Shown: positions 53,649-62,674 of the stretch, in pieces
Layout of the letters: the number at the start of each line of letters is the position of its first letter
Position numbering within the stretch: the stretch's first letter is position 1
Assembly: GCF_027944005.1 (NCBI RefSeq)
Contig: NZ_AP027204.1
Location: forward strand, 1,426,001-1,490,000
Length of the DNA stretch: 64,000 nucleotides
Direction of reading: 5' to 3'
Source: Polynucleobacter sp. SHI8
Lineage (GTDB): Bacteria; Pseudomonadota; Gammaproteobacteria; Burkholderiales; Burkholderiaceae
The notes under the pieces: generated by a model
Told to the model about the DNA's origin: nothing
What the model saw: the letters and a program-made list of their open reading frames with translations, nothing else
The model's database searches: none
Program-made: the position numbers and the translations under genes

Positions 53649-54722
53649 CTAAGATTTTATCTCGACATTTTCAACAGGCGTTGAAATTTCAGTTTCTACT
53701 GGTGCAGATTCATGAATTTTTTCATGTTCAAATGCTTTTTCTATGTTTTCAACCATCTTATTTTTAGCCGCCTCGTAGGCACGTAGCAAAGCGACATAAA
53801 AGGCATACTTATCAGCAGATCCATGACTTTTAATAACTAAACCTTTTAATCCTAAGAGCATGGCGCCGTTATAGGCTCGATGGTCAACACGCTTCCGAAA
53901 TCTTAATAAAATCGGTAATGCTAAAAAAGCTAAAAATCTCGTTAATAGTGATCGACTAAATTCTTCTTTAATCATTTGGGAAATCATGCTGGCTAAACCT
54001 TCACTGGTTTTTAAAGCCACATTACCAACAAAGCCATCACACACCACAACATCGGTGGTTCCTTTAAAAATATCATTACCTTCTACGTTGCCGTAAAAGT
54101 TGAGCTGGCTTTGGCGCAATAACTCTCCCGCCTGTTTGACCACTTCATTGCCCTTAATCACTTCTTCACCAATATTTAATAAGCCAATGGTCGGACTAGG
54201 TTTGTTATCAATCACGCGCACCATCACATTAGCCATTTGTGCAAATTGCAAAAGATGAAACGCTTCACAATCAGAATTGGCACCTAAATCTAAGACGGTC
54301 GTACCGGTACCTTTTTGATTGGGCATTCTTGTTGCAATTGCTGGACGATCAATGCCAGGAAGGGTTTTTAACAAGTATCTCGAAATAGCCATCAGTGCAC
54401 CGGTATTTCCTGCAGAAACAGCTGCATCCGCATGCTGTTCTTTTACCTGTTCAATGGCAACACGCATCGATGAATCTTTTTTACGACGAAGTGCTACTTC
54501 GATGGAATCATCACTACTAATGACTTCAGTCGCTGAAACAATTTTGATGCGTTTTTTATATTCTTCGGAAACTTTTTTGAGGGCTTTTTGGATTGCGGCC
54601 TCATCACCAACTAAAATGACTGCAGTATCTTCGTAATCATGCAAAAGATCCAAACAAGCAGGAACAGTTACAGACACGCCATAATCGCCACCCATTACAT
54701 CAACAGAAATGGAAATTGTCAT
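53649..54722 (-). CDS. plsX: Phosphate acyltransferase PlsX
   Basis: Converts acyl-ACP to acyl-phosphate for phospholipid synthesis. Family motif SVDVMGGDYG follows ATG at 54720-54722. A longer frame with 16 extra residues begins at ATG 54768-54770; I chose the shorter one because PlsX usually starts two or three residues before the VDxMGGD box, but neither has a clear ribosome site. The C-terminal ~35 residues are a variable tail. Placed between rpmF and fabH, the universal order. Confidence 0.93.
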   Translation of the reverse strand: MTISISVDVMGGDYGVSVTVPACLDLLHDYEDTAVILVGDEAAIQKALKKVSEEYKKRIKIVSATEVISSDDSIEVALRRKKDSSMRVAIEQVKEQHADAAVSAGNTGALMAISRYLLKTLPGIDRPAIATRMPNQKGTGTTVLDLGANSDCEAFHLLQFAQMANVMVRVIDNKPSPTIGLLNIGEEVIKGNEVVKQAGELLRQSQLNFYGNVEGNDIFKGTTDVVVCDGFVGNVALKTSEGLASMISQMIKEEFSRSLLTRFLAFLALPILLRFRKRVDHRAYNGAMLLGLKGLVIKSHGSADKYAFYVALLRAYEAAKNKMVENIEKAFEHEKIHESAPVETEISTPVENVEIKS

Positions 54723-54828
54723 ATCGAAGAGAGGTGGAAATAAGACGACTTTTGTCGTCTTATTATGCATATGAATTCTTTAACGGAATCCATCTTTTAT
54801 ATCAAACCCTAGAAGGTTTAACAACAAA

Positions 54829-55008
54829 TTAATCGTTTTTAGTCTTAACTACTTTACGACCACGATAGTAGCCAGATGGGCTAACATGATGGCGCAAATG
54901 CGCTTCACCTGTCGTTGGCTCTACCGCCAATGAGGGTGCAACTAAAAAGTCATGAGCACGGTGCATGCCACGCTTAGATGGGGATTTTTTATTCTGCTGG
55001 ACGGCCAT
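54829..55008 (-). CDS. rpmF: Large ribosomal subunit protein bL32
   Basis: 59-residue ribosomal protein, start MAVQQNKKSPSKRGMHRAHD. A strong GGAG lies 8 bases before ATG 55006-55008, so a longer TTG-led frame is not needed. The zinc-binding cysteines of some bL32 proteins are absent, as usual in this lineage. Follows yceD, precedes plsX. Confidence 0.96.
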   Translation of the reverse strand: MAVQQNKKSPSKRGMHRAHDFLVAPSLAVEPTTGEAHLRHHVSPSGYYRGRKVVKTKND

Positions 55009-55075
55009 AGTATTAACTCCTAAACAATCCAAAATTTTAACACTTATTTGGCAAAAAATCTAATCCTTTTCAACC

Positions 55076-55687
55076 TTAAGCATCAAATTTCAACTTTTTG
55101 AGACTTTCAAATGGGTTTTTTGGTGAATTTTCTGCTTCATTACTGATACTTTCTTCACCACTACCAACAATTCCTGGGACAAAAATCATCTTAGATTCAC
55201 ATACTTCAGATGGGTGCTTTGGTATCAATGGAAGATTGAGCAAGATTTCATCTTCAATTAATTCCAATAACTGAAATTGATGACTGGTCAACAAGGCATC
55301 TTCTTCATCATTGTCTAACGGGAAATTCTCGACCTCTTCTATGGTGTCTTTTAAAACAAATTGCGAAACAATATGTAGTTCATCTAAAAACGGCTGGAGA
55401 CAACGCTGACACTCAAGGGGATACGATAAGTCAAGAATCAATTGAATACGATATTCTTGCCCACCTCCGGGCAATTCATCGATCCATGAATGTAATTCCC
55501 AGGTAAGTTCTTGAGCAGAAAATTCATCTACTAAACTACGCTTGTTGATTTCTTCAACTATCCGTGGCAATTCCATTAATTTCAAAAAACCTTTACCATG
55601 GAGTAGTTGACCTGACTTAAAATCAACTTGAGCAAGCGAAGATACACTTGCGTTTAATTCTTTAACTGGCATATTTTTTCGAGTCAT
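55076..55687 (-). CDS. yceD: YceD/DUF177 23S rRNA accumulation protein
   Basis: Conserved protein linked to 23S rRNA accumulation. The 203 residues include LECQRCLQPFLDELHIVSQFVL, the CxxC of the DUF177 domain, and an acidic middle (DNDEEDALL). The start is uncertain: ATG 55687 is used; ATG 55672 and an upstream one are also in frame. It lies upstream of rpmF in the same direction, divergent from maf. Confidence 0.9.
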   Translation of the reverse strand: MTRKNMPVKELNASVSSLAQVDFKSGQLLHGKGFLKLMELPRIVEEINKRSLVDEFSAQELTWELHSWIDELPGGGQEYRIQLILDLSYPLECQRCLQPFLDELHIVSQFVLKDTIEEVENFPLDNDEEDALLTSHQFQLLELIEDEILLNLPLIPKHPSEVCESKMIFVPGIVGSGEESISNEAENSPKNPFESLKKLKFDA

Positions 55688-55708
55688 TACTTTTTTCTTA
55701 AGAATCCA

Positions 55709-56326
55709 ATGAAAGACCAACCTCCTCTTATTCTAGCCTCTTCTTCTATCTATCGAAAAGAATTATTAGAGCGCTTGCGGATCCCATTTGAATGTATTGC
55801 TCCCAACATTGATGAATCTCAACTTCCTGATGAATCAACGGATGATCTCATTGAACGTCTTTCTCAACAAAAAGCGCAAGCAGTCGCGCAGCTTCACCCA
55901 AATGCTTGGGTGATTGCTTCGGATCAAGTTGCGGATTTCAATGGTCATGCTATTGGTAAACCCGGTACTCACGAAAAAGCCTTAGCGCAACTCAAAATAA
56001 TGCAAGGCAAAAGAGTGGTTTTTAAAACTGGCTTGTGTTTGATGCATCACCAATCCCATCGCTCTATTTATATATGTATTCCGACGACAGTCAGTTTTCA
56101 TGATTTAGATGATGCTGTTCTAGAAAATTATCTACACGCTGAAAAACCATATGACTGCGCTGGAAGTGCTAAATCAGAGGGTCTAGGAATCAGCTTATTG
56201 TCTAAAATTAAAAGCGAAGATCCAACGGCTCTCATCGGCTTACCACTAATTGCTCTCTCAGGCCTTTTACGTTCAGTCGGTTACGCAATTCCAGCCCCTC
56301 AAATAGCTTTAACGCCCACACCATGA
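55709..56326 (+). CDS. maf: Maf-family nucleotide pyrophosphatase
   Basis: House-cleaning pyrophosphatase acting on modified or non-canonical nucleotides. The 205 residues have LILASSSIYRKELLERL at the start, the catalytic SDQVAD (family: SDQ) and KPGTHEKA. It is divergent from yceD and overlaps the next gene by 4 bases. Its subtype (dTTP/UTP or 7-methyl-GTP type) is not clear by eye; the SSSIYR form favours the latter (YceF-like). Confidence 0.92.
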   Translation: MKDQPPLILASSSIYRKELLERLRIPFECIAPNIDESQLPDESTDDLIERLSQQKAQAVAQLHPNAWVIASDQVADFNGHAIGKPGTHEKALAQLKIMQGKRVVFKTGLCLMHHQSHRSIYICIPTTVSFHDLDDAVLENYLHAEKPYDCAGSAKSEGLGISLLSKIKSEDPTALIGLPLIALSGLLRSVGYAIPAPQIALTPTP

Positions 56327-57078
56327 AAAAAGGTCGACTATTTTTAGTACCCAATACACTTGGGGAAGAGAATCGTGAGTCGCAAATCACTCATGTAATC
56401 CCACCTTTCGTCGCACAAATTGCCGCGGAACTTGATTGCTGGATAGTGGAGAATGCTAAAACTGCCCGCTCATTTTTGGGGGCAGTGCATCAAATCACCC
56501 CTCTTCGTAAACCCATTCAAGAAATCAAAATGACGCAGTGGCGCGGCCCTCGCTCTGAGGTATCGCCAAAAGATTTAATTGCACCATTATTGCAAGGTCA
56601 AGATATGGGCTTGATGTCCGAGGCAGGTCTTCCCGCCATCGCGGATCCAGGAACAGAAATCGTCGCTCTTGCGCATCAAATGGGTATTCAAGTACGCCCG
56701 TTAACAGGACCAAACTCTTTAATGCTCGCTCTGATGGCCTCTGGGATGAGTGGTCAACATTTTTCTTTTCATGGATACCTTCCCATTAAGGGACCAGAGC
56801 GCCAAAAGAAAATCAAATCTATCGAACAAGATTCAAAACTCCATCAATCAGCTCATCTTTGGATTGAAACCCCCTACCGAAATACTTCAATGCTACAAAG
56901 CCTCACTGATTTTTTACTGCCTCAAACGCAACTCTGTGTAGCAATGGACTTAACTCTCGAGAGTGAACTAGTCCTTCGCTTGAGTATCGAGGAGTGGAAA
57001 AAATTACTACTATCCCAATCTCCTAAGTTACCGCAAGACCTCGATCGTCGCCCGGCTGTATTTGTCATGCAAGCGTAA
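56323..57078 (+). CDS. RsmI-like SAM-dependent methyltransferase (tetrapyrrole-methylase fold)
   Basis: Paralogue of the 16S rRNA methyltransferase RsmI; the substrate is unknown. The 251 residues have GRLFLVPNTLGE at the start, MSEAGLPAIADPG (SAM-loop) near residue 92, VRPLTGPNSLMLALMASG near 130, and FHGYLPIKGPER near 148, all of the RsmI family, but shorter than RsmI itself (~280-290). In Burkholderiales such a protein commonly follows maf. Overlaps maf by 4 bases; ends head-to-head with the convergent sppA stop. Confidence 0.88.
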   Translation: MKKGRLFLVPNTLGEENRESQITHVIPPFVAQIAAELDCWIVENAKTARSFLGAVHQITPLRKPIQEIKMTQWRGPRSEVSPKDLIAPLLQGQDMGLMSEAGLPAIADPGTEIVALAHQMGIQVRPLTGPNSLMLALMASGMSGQHFSFHGYLPIKGPERQKKIKSIEQDSKLHQSAHLWIETPYRNTSMLQSLTDFLLPQTQLCVAMDLTLESELVLRLSIEEWKKLLLSQSPKLPQDLDRRPAVFVMQA

Positions 57079-58017
57079 TTACTTGACTGACATCAATTGC
57101 ATGGCCTGCGCAAAAGATGTTCCAAAAGAGGCGCCAAACCGTTTGGCAATCCGCTCTGCAACATTCTCTGTTTGTGAATAATCAATAATGTCTTTTTGAC
57201 CAATCACTTCTTTGGCGACAAAATCCATTGTCCCGATTTCATCGGCAATCCCAAGCTCAATACTACGCGCACCATTCCACACCATTCCAGTAAACAATGT
57301 GTCATTGGGTTTTAAACGATCGCCACGGCCATTTTTGACAACATCAATAAATTGTTGATGAATCTCATTAATCATCGTTTGTAATACTTCACGATTTTTG
57401 GGGTCTTGCTTTATAAATGGATCGAGCATGTCTTTGTTTTCACCCGCAGTAATTACGCGACGTTCAACCCCTAATTTATCCATAAGACCTGTAAATCCAA
57501 AGCCACTCATAATGACGCCAATCGAGCCAATTAAACTTGCTTTATCCACATAAATTTTTTCCGCGGCCACCGCAATGTAATAGCCACCTGAGGCACAGAT
57601 ATCTTCAACTACAACATATAAATGTTTTTTCGGATACTCTTTTCTTAAACGCAACATTTCATCATGAATCATCCCTGCTTGCACTGGAGAGCCACCTGGA
57701 CTATTAATTTTGACAATCACACCAACACTGTCAGGACTTTCAAATGCGGCTTGAAGTGCGGCATTAATATCACCTGCATTGGCAGGTGTATTACTTGCAA
57801 TTTCACCTTGAATATTGATGAGTGCTGTATGTTTACCAAGTACGGAACTGGACTTATTTTTAAAGGGATTAAAAAATGTATAAAGGGCAAATAAAAACAA
57901 CCCCAGCCAAATCACACGCCAAATGGTGCGCCATCTTCTTTCACTGCGCTTATCTTTTAAATTTTCATTAAGCAAGCTTTCTAATGCCTGCTTTTCCCAA
58001 CTTGACTCTTCACTCAT
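57079..58017 (-). CDS. sppA: Signal peptide peptidase SppA (short form)
   Basis: Membrane-bound S49 protease that degrades cleaved signal peptides. The 312 residues have one helix (about 27-45). Catalytic Ser is in DICASGGYYIAV (about 144); Lys in GENKDMLDPF (about 198), as in the single-domain Bacillus-type SppA rather than the double-length E. coli form. A conserved SLIGSIGVIM lies between them. 27 bases separate it from the upstream gph gene. Confidence 0.92.
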   Translation of the reverse strand: MSEESSWEKQALESLLNENLKDKRSERRWRTIWRVIWLGLFLFALYTFFNPFKNKSSSVLGKHTALINIQGEIASNTPANAGDINAALQAAFESPDSVGVIVKINSPGGSPVQAGMIHDEMLRLRKEYPKKHLYVVVEDICASGGYYIAVAAEKIYVDKASLIGSIGVIMSGFGFTGLMDKLGVERRVITAGENKDMLDPFIKQDPKNREVLQTMINEIHQQFIDVVKNGRGDRLKPNDTLFTGMVWNGARSIELGIADEIGTMDFVAKEVIGQKDIIDYSQTENVAERIAKRFGASFGTSFAQAMQLMSVK

Positions 58018-58044
58018 ACAGTTTCCTTTTGATTTTTTAATACT

Positions 58045-58704
58045 TTAACGCAGGAGTATTTCTCTTAATTCTTTTACATGATCAACGCACGCAAGTGGGG
58101 TATGAACTAAGAGCTCTTCTTTAGGATGAGCCCCATACGTCACTGCAATCGCATCAACCCCAGCGTTTTTTGCCATTTTTAAATCATGTGATGTATCGCC
58201 AATCATCACGACTTTATGCGGCGGTGTTCCCCATTGGTCGAGAAGCTCGAGCAGCATTTGGGGATGCGGCTTTGCACGTGTTTGATCAGCGGTCTTCGTG
58301 TCATGAAAAAACTGCTCTAAGCCATGAAGCTTTAGGGTTCGATCTAATCCATGGCGCGGCTTACCCGTTGCAACCGCCAATAAATGACCTTTCTTTTTTA
58401 ATTCTTCTAGCAATTCACGAATTCCGTGAAACAAAATTAATTCATGATCTTGACTGAGATAATAATGTCGAAAACGCTCGAGAACTATCGGGTAATCTCC
58501 TAGATCTAAGTTCGGTAGAATGATCTTAATCGATTCGTGTAGTCCAAGTCCAATCACGTGACTAGCTAATTCATTTGTCGGTATTTCTAAATCCAAATCC
58601 GCGCAGGCTTTTTGCATGCAATCCACAATTGTGGGCGTGGAATTCATAATAGTACCGTCCCAATCCCAAACAATCATTTCATATCGTAACTCTGCCGTCT
58701 TCAT
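58045..58704 (-). CDS. gph: HAD-family phosphatase, phosphoglycolate-phosphatase-like
   Basis: The 219 residues show DWDGTIMNST (Asp nucleophile), VATGKPRHGLD, and GDTSHDLKMAKNAG, the HAD motifs. The substrate is uncertain; similar Burkholderiales genes are annotated phosphoglycolate phosphatase, but the neighbour rluC suggests a general HAD. The stop of rluC overlaps this start by 4 bases. Confidence 0.85.
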   Translation of the reverse strand: MKTAELRYEMIVWDWDGTIMNSTPTIVDCMQKACADLDLEIPTNELASHVIGLGLHESIKIILPNLDLGDYPIVLERFRHYYLSQDHELILFHGIRELLEELKKKGHLLAVATGKPRHGLDRTLKLHGLEQFFHDTKTADQTRAKPHPQMLLELLDQWGTPPHKVVMIGDTSHDLKMAKNAGVDAIAVTYGAHPKEELLVHTPLACVDHVKELREILLR

Positions 58705-59669
58705 ATTTTTATTACCTCTTGAGTATTACCCAATGGATCAATCGAAAAACCTGCAGGCAATGGCGCCTGTATTTGGATTTTTTCTTTGGATGATGGATGT
58801 GTAAAGACTAAACGAAAAGCGTGAAGCATTAATCGTTTTACACCAATTTTTTTATCAAGGTCCGAATCTCCATATTTATCATCACCTAAAATGGGATGTC
58901 CAATGTACTGTAAATGAACGCGAATTTGATGGGTTCTACCGGTTTTAAGTATCGCCTCCGCAACAAAACACTGTTCCTGATGTGAGGATCCAAGTTGTTT
59001 GATGATGGTGTAACTCTCCTGACCACCTTGGTCGACCCGCACCCGTCGTTCACCATTTGGCAAGAGGTATTTGTGCAGCGGAAACTTTAAGGAAACATGA
59101 CCTTGCCCACCTTGAAATTGACCATGCGCTACCAACACATATCTTTTATCGACCCGACCTTCTCGAATCTCCTCATGCATGGCTGTAAGTGCACTTCTTT
59201 TTTTAGCTAAAATGAGCACCCCCGAGGTATCCCGATCAAGGCGATGGACCAGCTCTAAAAATTTTAATTCCGGTCGTGCCATTCTTAATGCTTCAATTAA
59301 TCCTAAAGAAACGCCCGAACCTCCATGAACAGCTAAACCTGATGGTTTATTGACAATCAATAAGTGAGCATCCTCAAACAAGATCGGCATCTCCTCAGAG
59401 ATCTTTTTGGCAGAATACTCAATTTTTACATCATGAGAAATATCTTCACGATACGAAACTCTAATGGGAGGTATGCGTAAAACATCTCCTGCCGCAATCC
59501 GCGTGGTGACGGTCGCCCTCTTCTTATTGACCCGAACTTCACCAGATCGAATAATTCGATAAATATGGCTTTTGGGTACTCCTTTTGCCCATTTAAGGAG
59601 GAAATTGTCTAATCTTTGCCCTTCTTCTTCCTCTGAAATGGTGATTTGACTAACGCTAGATTCAGACAT
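58701..59669 (-). CDS. rluC: 23S rRNA pseudouridine synthase RluC
   Basis: Makes pseudouridines in 23S rRNA. The 322 residues have an N-terminal S4 domain (about 15-75), catalytic Asp in HRLDRDTSGVLILAK, and ILKTGRTHQIRVHLQ. It precedes rne on the opposite strand, an arrangement widely conserved. A promoter with TATAAT is present upstream. Confidence 0.94.
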   Translation of the reverse strand: MSESSVSQITISEEEEGQRLDNFLLKWAKGVPKSHIYRIIRSGEVRVNKKRATVTTRIAAGDVLRIPPIRVSYREDISHDVKIEYSAKKISEEMPILFEDAHLLIVNKPSGLAVHGGSGVSLGLIEALRMARPELKFLELVHRLDRDTSGVLILAKKRSALTAMHEEIREGRVDKRYVLVAHGQFQGGQGHVSLKFPLHKYLLPNGERRVRVDQGGQESYTIIKQLGSSHQEQCFVAEAILKTGRTHQIRVHLQYIGHPILGDDKYGDSDLDKKIGVKRLMLHAFRLVFTHPSSKEKIQIQAPLPAGFSIDPLGNTQEVIKI

Positions 59670-59735
59670 GGAGGGACTTTATAAATTATTTTGTATATAT
59701 ATGTAGGAGTTTTACTAAATACAATGACTTTGCAA

Positions 59736-60121
59736 TATAATCGGGGCTAGTGCATTAAAAACTGCGGTTGCGACGAATCCAAATCAGAATATTTCCAACT
59801 GTGTTTTACTGTAACTGCACTAATTATAGCTAGGGAAGGCATTTTCCCCAAGGTAGCTCCCCCCTTGTTGTAATGAGGAGCAGAAATTGAAAGCTCTTTT
59901 AGAGCATAAATGGAAGTTTGACAGATATTTTTGTGAACGCTTAGTGGCTGTAAAGTCCTAGCGAGCATGCGAAGCAGTAAGTTTAATAAGATATAAGTTA
60001 TTAAATATAAAAGGTTTTTTGGATATGATTTCCATATCCAGTTTGGTGAACCTCCTGGTTACCCTATCTTCGCCCTGTTAAAACTTCTTTTGCTTTAGCG
60101 CTTTCTGAAAAGGAAACTGTT
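59736..60121 (+). promoter_or_regulatory. Long putative rne leader with hairpins
   Basis: This 450-base gap has no convincing gene. A TATAAT at 59736-59741 (no clear -35) would start a transcript with a leader near 370 bases, similar in length to the autoregulatory rne leader of E. coli. Near its end are stems TGGATATG/CATATCCA (60020-60040) and GGTGAACC/GGTTACC (60045-60063, one bulge), then AAGGAAA just before ATG 60122. RNase E self-control through this leader is inferred, not shown. Confidence 0.4.
59823..59851 (-). promoter_or_regulatory. Sigma-70-like promoter for rluC
   Basis: Minus strand TTGGGG (59846-59851) and TATAAT (59823-59828), spaced by 17 bases. A perfect -10 and correct spacing; the -35 matches at only three of six. 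It would produce a leader of about 150 bases before rluC. Confidence 0.55.
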
Positions 60122-62656
60122 ATGAAAAGAATGTTATTTAACGCAACCCAACAAGAAGAATTGCGCGTTGCGATTGTCGATGGGCAAAAACTAGTCGATC
60201 TCGATATTGAAGCCGCTGGTCGTGAACAAAAAAAAGGCAATATTTACAAAGGTGTAATTACCCGAATTGAGCCTTCTTTAGAGGCTTGTTTTGTGAACTA
60301 TGGTGAAGAACGCCATGGTTTTTTACCATTTAAAGAAATCTCACGCGCTTACTTTGCCGAGGGTGTCGATGTTAAAAAGGCAACGATTAAGGACGCTCTC
60401 AAAGAGGGTCAAGAAATCATCGTGCAGGTGGAGAAAGAAGAACGTGGCAATAAAGGTGCTGCATTAACTAGTTTTATCTCTTTAGCTGGTCGCTATTTAG
60501 TATTGATGCCCAATAATCCTCGTGGGGGTGGTGTTTCAAGACGTATTGAGGGTGAAGATCGTCAAGAGCTCCGTGAGGCAATGGCTGGTCTTGAAATTCC
60601 TGATGGTATGAGCATTATTGCAAGAACGGCTGGTATTGGTCGTGATACGGAAGAATTGCAATGGGATTTAAGTTATCTCATGCAATTGTGGTCTGCAATT
60701 GACTCCGCCGCCAAGTCGAACCAAGCTCCTCTGCTTATATACCTAGAATCTAGCCTGGTAATCCGTGCGATTCGGGATTATTTCCAGCCAGACATCGGTG
60801 AAATTCTCATCGATACGGACGACATTTTCGAACAAGCACAAGCATTTATGTCTGTCGTAATGCCTGACAATATGCCAAAGGTCAAGCGATACCTTGAGGA
60901 TGTGCCACTATTTTCTCGCTTTCAAATCGAGCACCAAATTGAAACGGCCTACTCCAGAACAGTCAACCTACCCTCCGGTGGTGCGATTGTAATTGACCAT
61001 ACTGAAGCTTTAGTTTCTGTCGACGTCAACTCGGCTCGTGCAACGCGCGGCTCTGATATCGAAGAAACAGCAACAAGGACGAACTTAGAAGCTGCTGATG
61101 AAATCGCTCGTCAAATGCGTCTTCGTGACTTAGGTGGCCTGATCGTGATTGACTTTATTGATATGGAGTCCACAAAGAGTCAAAAGGATGTTGAGAATCG
61201 TATCAAAGATGCCCTAAGACATGATCGCGCTCGCGTTCAAACGGGGAAAATTTCCAAATTTGGTTTGATGGAACTTTCTCGTCAACGTCTACGCCCTGCG
61301 TTATCAGAGGGTAGTCATATTACCTGCCCACGTTGTACGGGTACTGGCCATATCCGCGATACTGAGTCCTCAGCTCTGCAAGTCTTACGTATTATTCAAG
61401 AAGAAAGTATGAAAGAAAATACGGCGGCAATTCACTGCCAAGTGCCAGTGGATGTGGCTGCTTTCTTATTGAATGAAAAACGTTCAGAAGTGATCAAAAT
61501 TGAAGCTCGTTCCAAAGTCAATGTTCTCTTAATTCCAAATAAATATCTAGAAACGCCTCACTACAAGCTCGAAAGATTGCGTCATGATGATCCTAGACTC
61601 GATCAAAATAAAGCAAGTTATGCGATTGCTGAAGAAGTGACAAAAGAAATGGAAGAGGATACGATTGTCAGTAAACGCGCAGAGGAAGTTAAACCTCGCC
61701 AAGTTGCTGCGGTTCGCGGCATTACGCCAAGTCAGCCTGCACCAATTAATCAACGTGCTGAACAAGCGAAGGTACAAGCTCCAGCAAACCCTAATCAAAC
61801 CATTGGTTTTATGGGCTTTATTAAGCGCCTTTTTAGTGTCGCTCCCGCAGCTCCTGCGCCAGCAGCAGTGGTGGTTGCTCCTGCGCAACCCGCTCATCGC
61901 CCTGCTCGCAAACAACCCCAACGCCGTGGTCGCCCAGATCAGCAACGCACAGCAGATGCTCCAGCTAAAAATCTTGAAAATACGGTAGATGCAGGTTTAA
62001 ATGCTGGCACCAACGTTTCTGGCTCTGCTCCAAAACCAAAGCGTGGTCGTAACCAACGCCCTGAGCAAGAAAAATCGACTGAAACTGCTTTAGTAAATGG
62101 TTCGGAAATACCTCAAATTGCTTCAGAGTCAAAGGAAGGTAGCGATGAAAAACGTCGTTCACGTAATCGTCGCAATCGTAATCGCAATAAAGATCGTGCC
62201 GATCGTAATGACAAAACAACGGATGCATCTGAACAACTGGTTTTGACTGAACAAATGCCGGATCAGAGCGCAAACTCTGCTTCACAAATGAGTTCCAACA
62301 CAGGTGTAACAAATTCTGTGGCTAGCACCCAAAATGCATCACTCAATGTTGCTCCAATCGCACCTGATGTTGTAGCACCAACGATCGTAGCGGCGGTTCC
62401 TGTACCTAAAATTCCTGTAGCATTACCAACAGTAGCTATGCAAGCCTTAAATCGTGAGCCTTTAGAGGCTGTTTTATCTCATGTTGGTTTAGTCTGGGTC
62501 GATACCAATCCAGAGCGTCATCAAGAAGTGCTTCGTCAAATTGCTGCTCAACCGAAACCTACTCATGTTCCTCGTGAACCAAGACCGGCTACCCCACTAA
62601 CTGAAGGTCCAATGATTTTGGTGGAAACTGGCGGTGCTGAGCGCGTTGTTCATTAA
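60122..62656 (+). CDS. rne: Ribonuclease E
   Basis: Endonuclease at the core of the RNA degradosome. The 844 residues begin KRMLFNATQQEELRVAIVDG, with an S1 domain (about 38-120), catalytic DVNSARATRGSD and DFIDM region, and the Zn-link CPRCTGTG (Cys402, Cys405) that joins dimers. The C-terminal ~330 residues are disordered, rich in Ala/Pro, then Arg-Asn basic (about 600-700), a likely RNA/protein scaffold. RNase E not G by this extra tail. moaA follows 18 bases later. Confidence 0.96.
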   Translation: MKRMLFNATQQEELRVAIVDGQKLVDLDIEAAGREQKKGNIYKGVITRIEPSLEACFVNYGEERHGFLPFKEISRAYFAEGVDVKKATIKDALKEGQEIIVQVEKEERGNKGAALTSFISLAGRYLVLMPNNPRGGGVSRRIEGEDRQELREAMAGLEIPDGMSIIARTAGIGRDTEELQWDLSYLMQLWSAIDSAAKSNQAPLLIYLESSLVIRAIRDYFQPDIGEILIDTDDIFEQAQAFMSVVMPDNMPKVKRYLEDVPLFSRFQIEHQIETAYSRTVNLPSGGAIVIDHTEALVSVDVNSARATRGSDIEETATRTNLEAADEIARQMRLRDLGGLIVIDFIDMESTKSQKDVENRIKDALRHDRARVQTGKISKFGLMELSRQRLRPALSEGSHITCPRCTGTGHIRDTESSALQVLRIIQEESMKENTAAIHCQVPVDVAAFLLNEKRSEVIKIEARSKVNVLLIPNKYLETPHYKLERLRHDDPRLDQNKASYAIAEEVTKEMEEDTIVSKRAEEVKPRQVAAVRGITPSQPAPINQRAEQAKVQAPANPNQTIGFMGFIKRLFSVAPAAPAPAAVVVAPAQPAHRPARKQPQRRGRPDQQRTADAPAKNLENTVDAGLNAGTNVSGSAPKPKRGRNQRPEQEKSTETALVNGSEIPQIASESKEGSDEKRRSRNRRNRNRNKDRADRNDKTTDASEQLVLTEQMPDQSANSASQMSSNTGVTNSVASTQNASLNVAPIAPDVVAPTIVAAVPVPKIPVALPTVAMQALNREPLEAVLSHVGLVWVDTNPERHQEVLRQIAAQPKPTHVPREPRPATPLTEGPMILVETGGAERVVH

Positions 62657-62674
62657 CGACGACTTGATATTGGA

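Noticed and set aside
59747..59968. 73-residue minus-strand frame in the rluC-rne gap
   Set aside because: No ribosome site, no recognisable motif and it overlaps the rluC promoter region; more likely leader sequence.
59670..60121. 6S, RNase P or tmRNA gene in the 450-base gap
   Set aside because: I see none of the conserved blocks of these RNAs on either strand.
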